Origin: Rhodococcus rhodochrous
GTDB lineage: Bacteria; Actinomycetota; Actinomycetes; Mycobacteriales; Mycobacteriaceae
Length of the DNA stretch: 64,000 nucleotides
Assembly (NCBI RefSeq): GCF_900187265.1
Contig: NZ_LT906450.1
Span: 62,001-126,000 of the forward strand
Direction: 5' to 3'
The notes under the pieces were generated by a model. It saw only the letters and a program-made list of their open reading frames with translations, did no database searches and was not told the origin of the DNA. Of this stretch, positions 60,117-64,000 are shown piece by piece. The position numbers and the translations under genes were made by a program. The first letter of the stretch is position 1. Each line of letters opens with the position of its first letter.

Positions 60117-60248
60117 ATGCCCAACTACGAAGCCCGGCAGAACGAGAATCGGCACCCGCACCCGCCCGTGGGTTTCCTCCAGCTGTTCATGGAAGCGCGC
60201 ACGCGCACGGAGCAGACGACCCCGCGCGTGCAGGGAGCAAAGGCGTGA
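60117..60248 (+). CDS. 43-residue ORF coupled to crtI
   Basis: ATG 60117 with AGAGGA 9 nt upstream opens 44 codons: MPNYEARQNENRHPHPPVGF, then a charged, Arg/Thr-rich half. The stop overlaps the crtI start as GTGA (60245-60248). No membrane helix or known family. The residues HPHPP could bind metal, but this is speculative. The strict overlap and the SigK-type promoter upstream argue for translation, either as a functional small protein or to deliver ribosomes to crtI. Confidence 0.6.
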   Translation: MPNYEARQNENRHPHPPVGFLQLFMEARTRTEQTTPRVQGAKA

Positions 60249-61864
60249 GGTCCGTCGGCGGCTCCGTCGAATCCGTCGTGGTGGTGGGTGCGGGCCTCGC
60301 GGGACTGTCCGCGGCGCTCCACCTCACCGGCGCCGGCAAGCGCGTCACCGTCCTCGAACGCGAGGACACGGTCGGTGGCCGCGTCGGTACGTACCCGGTG
60401 TTCGAGGACGGGCAGCATCTCTACGACATCGACAACGGTGCCAGCGTGCTGACGATGCCGAACCTCATCGCCGACGCGCTCACGGCCGTCGGGGAATCCT
60501 TCGGCTCGACCACCCCGGCTCTCGACCTCACCCCGCTCGCACCCGGCTACCACGCGCGCTTCGCCGACGGCACCGCCCTGAACGTGTACTCCGATCCGGA
60601 CGAGATGACCGCCGAGATCGCGCGCGTGTGCGGTCCCGACGAGGCCGGCGGATACCGGCGGCTGCGCCGCTGGCTCGCATCGATCTTCGACGCCGAGTTC
60701 GACCGCTACATCGACTCCAACTTCGACTCGCCGCTCGACCTCGTGTCGACACCTGCGGCGCTGCGGGACACCGCCAACCTCGTCCGGCTCGGCGGCTTCG
60801 GCCGACTCGGATCGCGCGTCGGATCCTTCATCCGGGACGACCGTCTCCGGCGCATCTTCACCTTCCAGGCCCTGTACGCGGGCACCGCACCGTCGACGGC
60901 GCTGGCGGTCTACGGCGCCATTGCCCACATGGACACCTCGCTCGGCGTCTACTTCCCGAAGGGCGGCATGTCCACCATCGCCGCCGCGATGGTCGATGCG
61001 CTCGTCCGCAACGGCGGCACCGTGCACACCGGCGTCGAGGTGTCGGAACTCCGCGTCGACGGCGGCCGCGCGAAGAACGTGCGATCCGCGGACGGCCGGG
61101 AGTTCGCCGCCGACGCCGTCGTCCTCACCGTGGACCTGCCCGTGGTCGACGATCTGCTGCTGCGCGCCGGGGTCCCGCCGCGCCGCCGCGCCCGCAGCGC
61201 CACCGTCGCATCGCCCTCGGCCGTGGTCTTCCACGGCACGGTGCCCACCGACGTGACACAGGCCTGGCCGGATTCCCACCACACCATCGATTTCGGTGCC
61301 GAGTGGGCGGAGACCTTCGCGCGGATCACCGCGCCGCGCGGCCGCGGCCGGTTGATGGCCGATCCGTCCCTGCTCATCACGCGACCCGCCGTGACCGATC
61401 CGTCCCTGCGGGTCGTGCGGGACGGTATCGAGTGCGAGCCGGTCTCGGTGCTGGCGCCGTGCCCGAATCTCGCTGCCGCACCCCTCGATTGGGAGCGCCT
61501 CGGCAGGCCCTACATGCGGGAGATCCAGCAGGTCCTCGAGCAGCGCGGCTACCGGGGACTGGCGGGCTCCATGCGGGTCGACCACCTCGACACCCCGCAG
61601 ACCTGGGCAGACAAGGGCATGCTCGACGGCAGCCCCTTCTCGGCCGCGCACCTGTTCCGGCAGACCGGACCCTTCCGCCGCCCGAACCTCGTGCACGGCG
61701 TCGACAATCTCGTCCTCGCCGGGTCGGGCACCACGCCGGGTGTCGGCGTCCCGACCGTGCTCATCTCCGGGCGTCTTGCCGCAGAACGAATCTCCGGTGG
61801 CGCGACCGCCGGTCCCACGACGATGTCGATTCCGATGGAAGCAGGTGCGGTTGCTCATGGGTGA
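60245..61864 (+). CDS. crtI: Phytoene desaturase CrtI-type
   Basis: 539 residues. The FAD-binding motif VVVVGAGLAGLSAALHL lies at residues 11-27, followed by the GGRVGT loop; the substrate domain and C-terminal FAD motif LVLAGSGTTPGVGVPTVLISGRLAAE are intact. It introduces double bonds into phytoene, giving neurosporene or lycopene. GTG 60245 is coupled to the small ORF before it, and the stop overlaps crtB. The family also has diapophytoene and ketolase members, but crtB next door supports C40 phytoene. Confidence 0.92.
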   Translation: MRSVGGSVESVVVVGAGLAGLSAALHLTGAGKRVTVLEREDTVGGRVGTYPVFEDGQHLYDIDNGASVLTMPNLIADALTAVGESFGSTTPALDLTPLAPGYHARFADGTALNVYSDPDEMTAEIARVCGPDEAGGYRRLRRWLASIFDAEFDRYIDSNFDSPLDLVSTPAALRDTANLVRLGGFGRLGSRVGSFIRDDRLRRIFTFQALYAGTAPSTALAVYGAIAHMDTSLGVYFPKGGMSTIAAAMVDALVRNGGTVHTGVEVSELRVDGGRAKNVRSADGREFAADAVVLTVDLPVVDDLLLRAGVPPRRRARSATVASPSAVVFHGTVPTDVTQAWPDSHHTIDFGAEWAETFARITAPRGRGRLMADPSLLITRPAVTDPSLRVVRDGIECEPVSVLAPCPNLAAAPLDWERLGRPYMREIQQVLEQRGYRGLAGSMRVDHLDTPQTWADKGMLDGSPFSAAHLFRQTGPFRRPNLVHGVDNLVLAGSGTTPGVGVPTVLISGRLAAERISGGATAGPTTMSIPMEAGAVAHG

Positions 61865-62828
61865 ACTCGACGGGATCGATCCCGAGCTGCACGAGGCGTA
61901 TCAGCTGTGCCGTGAGCTCAACCGGCGACACGGCAAGACCTACTTCCTCGCGACCCGCATCTTCCCGGCGTCCAAGCGGGCCGGGGTGCACGCCCTCTAC
62001 GGTTTCGCGCGGATGGTCGACGACATCGTCGACGTGAAACCGGTCGACGCGGCACCGGTTCTCGACGCGCTCGAGCGCCGCCTCTCCGATGCGCTCGGGG
62101 GCAGGCCGCCGACCTACGACGACTTCGGTCTCGTGCTGCGGGCCCTCGTCGACACCACGCAGCGGTACGACATCCCGCACGAGTACTACTACGCCTTCCT
62201 GCGGTCGATGCGGATGGACATCCCCGGCACCGAACTGTTCCGGTCGCGGTACCGCACGATGGACGAACTGTCGGAGTACATGTACGGCTCGGCCGCCGTC
62301 ATCGGACTGCAGATGCTGCCCATCCTCGGGATCGAGGGCGCACGCGAACGGGCCGAGGCCCCCGCCGCCGCGCTCGGCGAGGCATTCCAGCTCACCAACT
62401 TCATCCGCGACATGGGCGAGGACCTCGACCGCGACCGCATCTACCTGCCCACCGACATCCTCGCCGCCTTCGACGTGGACGAGGACCTGCTGTGGCACTG
62501 CCGCACGACCGGGCAGCGCGACGTGCGGCTCGAGCGCGCTCTCGCACACCTGATCGCGCACACCCGCTCGATCTACCGCGTGGCCGAACCGGGCATCGAC
62601 CTGCTCGACCCCAAGGTGCGTCCCGCGATGCGGACCGCCTTCGTCCTGTACGGCGACATCCTGCGGGCGGTGGAGGAGAGCGGATACCGGGTACTCCACC
62701 AGCGCGCACGCGTGTCGCGGCGCCGGCGCCTGTCGGTGGCGGCACCGCGGCTGGCCTCGGCCGGTTGGACCACGCTGCGTTCACGGTCGAGACTGGGGAC
62801 GCCCACCGCGCCGCTGCTCGGCCGGTGA
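61857..62828 (+). CDS. crtB: Phytoene synthase CrtB
   Basis: 323 residues; condenses two geranylgeranyl diphosphates to phytoene. Both Asp-rich Mg2+ motifs are present: DDIVD in YGFARMVDDIVDV and DMGED in FIRDMGEDLDRDRIYLP. The family signature YMYGSAAVIGLQML is complete. ATG 61857 overlaps crtI by 8 nt. The C-terminus is Arg-rich. No geranylgeranyl diphosphate synthase (crtE) or cyclase gene lies in the window. Confidence 0.95.
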   Translation: MGELDGIDPELHEAYQLCRELNRRHGKTYFLATRIFPASKRAGVHALYGFARMVDDIVDVKPVDAAPVLDALERRLSDALGGRPPTYDDFGLVLRALVDTTQRYDIPHEYYYAFLRSMRMDIPGTELFRSRYRTMDELSEYMYGSAAVIGLQMLPILGIEGARERAEAPAAALGEAFQLTNFIRDMGEDLDRDRIYLPTDILAAFDVDEDLLWHCRTTGQRDVRLERALAHLIAHTRSIYRVAEPGIDLLDPKVRPAMRTAFVLYGDILRAVEESGYRVLHQRARVSRRRRLSVAAPRLASAGWTTLRSRSRLGTPTAPLLGR

Positions 62829-62880
62829 CGCCCGTCCGGCCGAACCGGAATCCGGACACGAATACAGAACAGGACATCAC

Positions 62881-63480
62881 ATGGAACAGGTCGTGCTGCT
62901 CGACGATGCAGGTCGCGCGGTCGGGATCGAACCGAAGGCCACGGTGCACACCACGGACACCCCGCTGCACCTCGCCTTCTCGTCGTACGTCTTCGACCCC
63001 CACGGCAACGTTCTGCTCACCCGGCGCGCCCTGGACAAGTCGACCTTCCCCGGTGTCCTGACGAACAGCTGCTGCGGTCATCCGGCGCCGGACGAGCCGC
63101 TCACCGAGGCCGTGCGCCGTCGGCTGCATCAGGAACTCGGGCTCGACGTGCACGACATCGAGGTGGTCCTGCCGTCCTTCCGCTACCGGGCGGTCATGGA
63201 CAACGGCATCGTGGAGAACGAGATCTGCCCCGTCTTCCGCGTGCTCTACGACGGGCCGGCGCCGGTCCCCGAGCCGTCGGAGGTGCACGACACCGAGTGG
63301 GTCGACTGGACGGAGTTCTCCGAGGACGTCGTCGAGGGACGCCGTGAGGTGTCGGTGTGGTGCCGCGAGCAGGTGGAGCAGCTCCGTAAGCTCGGTCCCG
63401 ACCCGCTGCGCTGGCCCGTGGCGTCCGCCGCCGATCTGCCGCCCGCCGCACCCGACAGGACGGCACCCGAGCTCCGATAG
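62881..63480 (+). CDS. idi: Isopentenyl-diphosphate delta-isomerase, type 1
   Basis: 199-residue Nudix-fold isomerase interconverting IPP and DMAPP. Catalytic Cys65 in TNSCCGHP and Glu114 in VENEICPVF are present, with metal ligands His30, His67 and the EAVRRRLHQELG helix. It supplies DMAPP for the adjacent crt genes; the 52-nt gap after crtB suggests the same transcript. AGGACA precedes ATG 62881. Confidence 0.95.
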   Translation: MEQVVLLDDAGRAVGIEPKATVHTTDTPLHLAFSSYVFDPHGNVLLTRRALDKSTFPGVLTNSCCGHPAPDEPLTEAVRRRLHQELGLDVHDIEVVLPSFRYRAVMDNGIVENEICPVFRVLYDGPAPVPEPSEVHDTEWVDWTEFSEDVVEGRREVSVWCREQVEQLRKLGPDPLRWPVASAADLPPAAPDRTAPELR

Positions 63481-63494
63481 GGCCTCATCCCGCC

Positions 63495-63521
63495 CACAGG
63501 GTCGTTAACGTCGACCCTGTG
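63495..63521. promoter_or_regulatory. Perfect 10-bp hairpin covering the fetB-like start codon
   Basis: CACAGGGTCG-TTAACGT-CGACCCTGTG; the last three bases are the GTG start (63519-63521) of the next gene. It could terminate the crt operon, act as an operator, or hide the start codon in mRNA. No separate ribosome site lies outside it. Confidence 0.6.
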
Positions 63522-64000
63522 ATCGACCCGACCGTCCTGATCCGCACGATCGTCGGCGTCCTCGCCCTCGCCGCGATCTCGACGGCGGTGCTGTGGGCGT
63601 TCCGGGTTCCGCACCGATTCGCGCCCGTCGGCGCCATCGCCCGCGGCGCGGTCCAGCTCGCGCTCATCAGCGTCGTGCTCTCCGGCGTCATCACCGACGC
63701 CCGATGGGTCGCGGTGGTGCTCGTCGTGATGTTCACCGTCGCGTGGTGGACGGCCTGCCGGCGGATCGGGAACGAGGCCGTCGTGCGCGGGGCGACGGCC
63801 GCCGCGATGTCGACCGGTGTGCTCGTCGCGGCGGGCATCGTCTTCGCGACCGGCGCGGTGGAGGCAACCCCGCGCTACGCGCTCGCGCTCGGCGGCATCA
63901 TCATCGGCAACACCATGACCGTCGCGACCCTCGCCGGTCGACGCTTCCACGAAACCGTCGACGACCACTGGTCCGAGGTGGAGGGCTGGCTTGCGCTCGG
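63519..64000 (+). CDS. FetB/UPF0014-type ABC permease, N-terminal part
   Basis: 160 residues are visible and the frame runs off the window. Helices include TIVGVLALAAISTAVLWAF, VGAIARGAVQLALISVVLSGVI and WVAVVLVVMFTVAWWTA. GGIIIGNTMTVATLAGRRFHE is the conserved GNxM segment of FetB (YbbM), an iron-export or metal-resistance permease that works with FetA. The partner ATPase would lie outside. GTG 63519 was chosen because homology begins at once and no other start exists. Confidence 0.82.
   Translation, partial: MIDPTVLIRTIVGVLALAAISTAVLWAFRVPHRFAPVGAIARGAVQLALISVVLSGVITDARWVAVVLVVMFTVAWWTACRRIGNEAVVRGATAAAMSTGVLVAAGIVFATGAVEATPRYALALGGIIIGNTMTVATLAGRRFHETVDDHWSEVEGWLAL

Overview
The window is one contiguous stretch of very high-GC actinobacterial chromosome. 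Its gene content points to a mycolic-acid bacterium of the Rhodococcus type: a LysX lysyl-tRNA/lysyl-PG synthase fusion, an MMPL transporter, a secreted cutinase-family esterase, a GT87 mannosyltransferase, a DUF5313 protein, and a SigK/RskA pair with an MPT70/MPT83-like fasciclin lipoprotein. The genus is inferred from gene content and not tested. No tRNA, rRNA, CRISPR array, insertion sequence or prophage gene was seen.

Layout. 1-3721: copper homeostasis operon (csoR 3' end, copZ, a secreted His-rich protein, copA). 3768-8711: quinone-oxidoreductase-type enzyme, catalase katA, GT87 glycosyltransferase, SRAP protein. 8784-12818: minus-strand sulfonate/sulfone-type ABC transporter with a DszA/NtaA-type flavin monooxygenase. 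13040-18887: an internally deleted WS/DGAT acyltransferase, a Clp_N/HTH regulator behind two perfect palindromes, a SodC-like lipoprotein, a carboxylesterase and large catalase katE behind a SigF/SigB-type promoter. 19017-20727: FAD monooxygenase divergent from a TetR regulator. 21029-27068: gltBD behind a 300-nt structured leader. 27211-32607: DoxX protein, secreted repeat protein, cutinase, SDR, PPOX flavoprotein, NTF2-like protein, histidine phosphatase. 32631-32646: a near-consensus ParB site (parS), followed by lysX. 36089-38762: MMPL pump divergent from MarR. 39622-43788: sigK locus. 43934-51460: two SDR-type genes, photolyase, S4 protein, RraA, DUF5313, FadD. 51528-55902: ArsR/SRPBCC pair, Tat-exported MBL hydrolase, truncated cyclase, GAF-ANTAR protein. 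55969-59946: gabD2, an MFS fragment, an MFS pump, DUF427. 59999-63480: carotenoid operon (small ORF, crtI, crtB, idi). 63519-end: start of a FetB-like permease.

Main observation. Four sites share the bipartite element CGACCCATCC-N16-CGAAT (one ends CGAAC). It matches the SigK promoter signature known from M. tuberculosis. Two lie back to back at the sigK locus: one faces hydrolase-DUF1365-sigK-rskA and the other faces fasciclin-lipocalin. The third precedes a 19-codon ORF, a GC hairpin and two SDR genes. The fourth precedes a 43-aa ORF that overlaps crtI. This suggests a SigK/RskA envelope regulon that autoregulates and, unexpectedly, also controls carotenoid synthesis.

The region is rich in oxidative, metal and light defence (two catalases, SodC, CopA, photolyase, carotenoids). 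It also holds three decaying genes: a WS/DGAT with an internal deletion, a cyclase lacking its 5' end, and an MFS C-terminal fragment.
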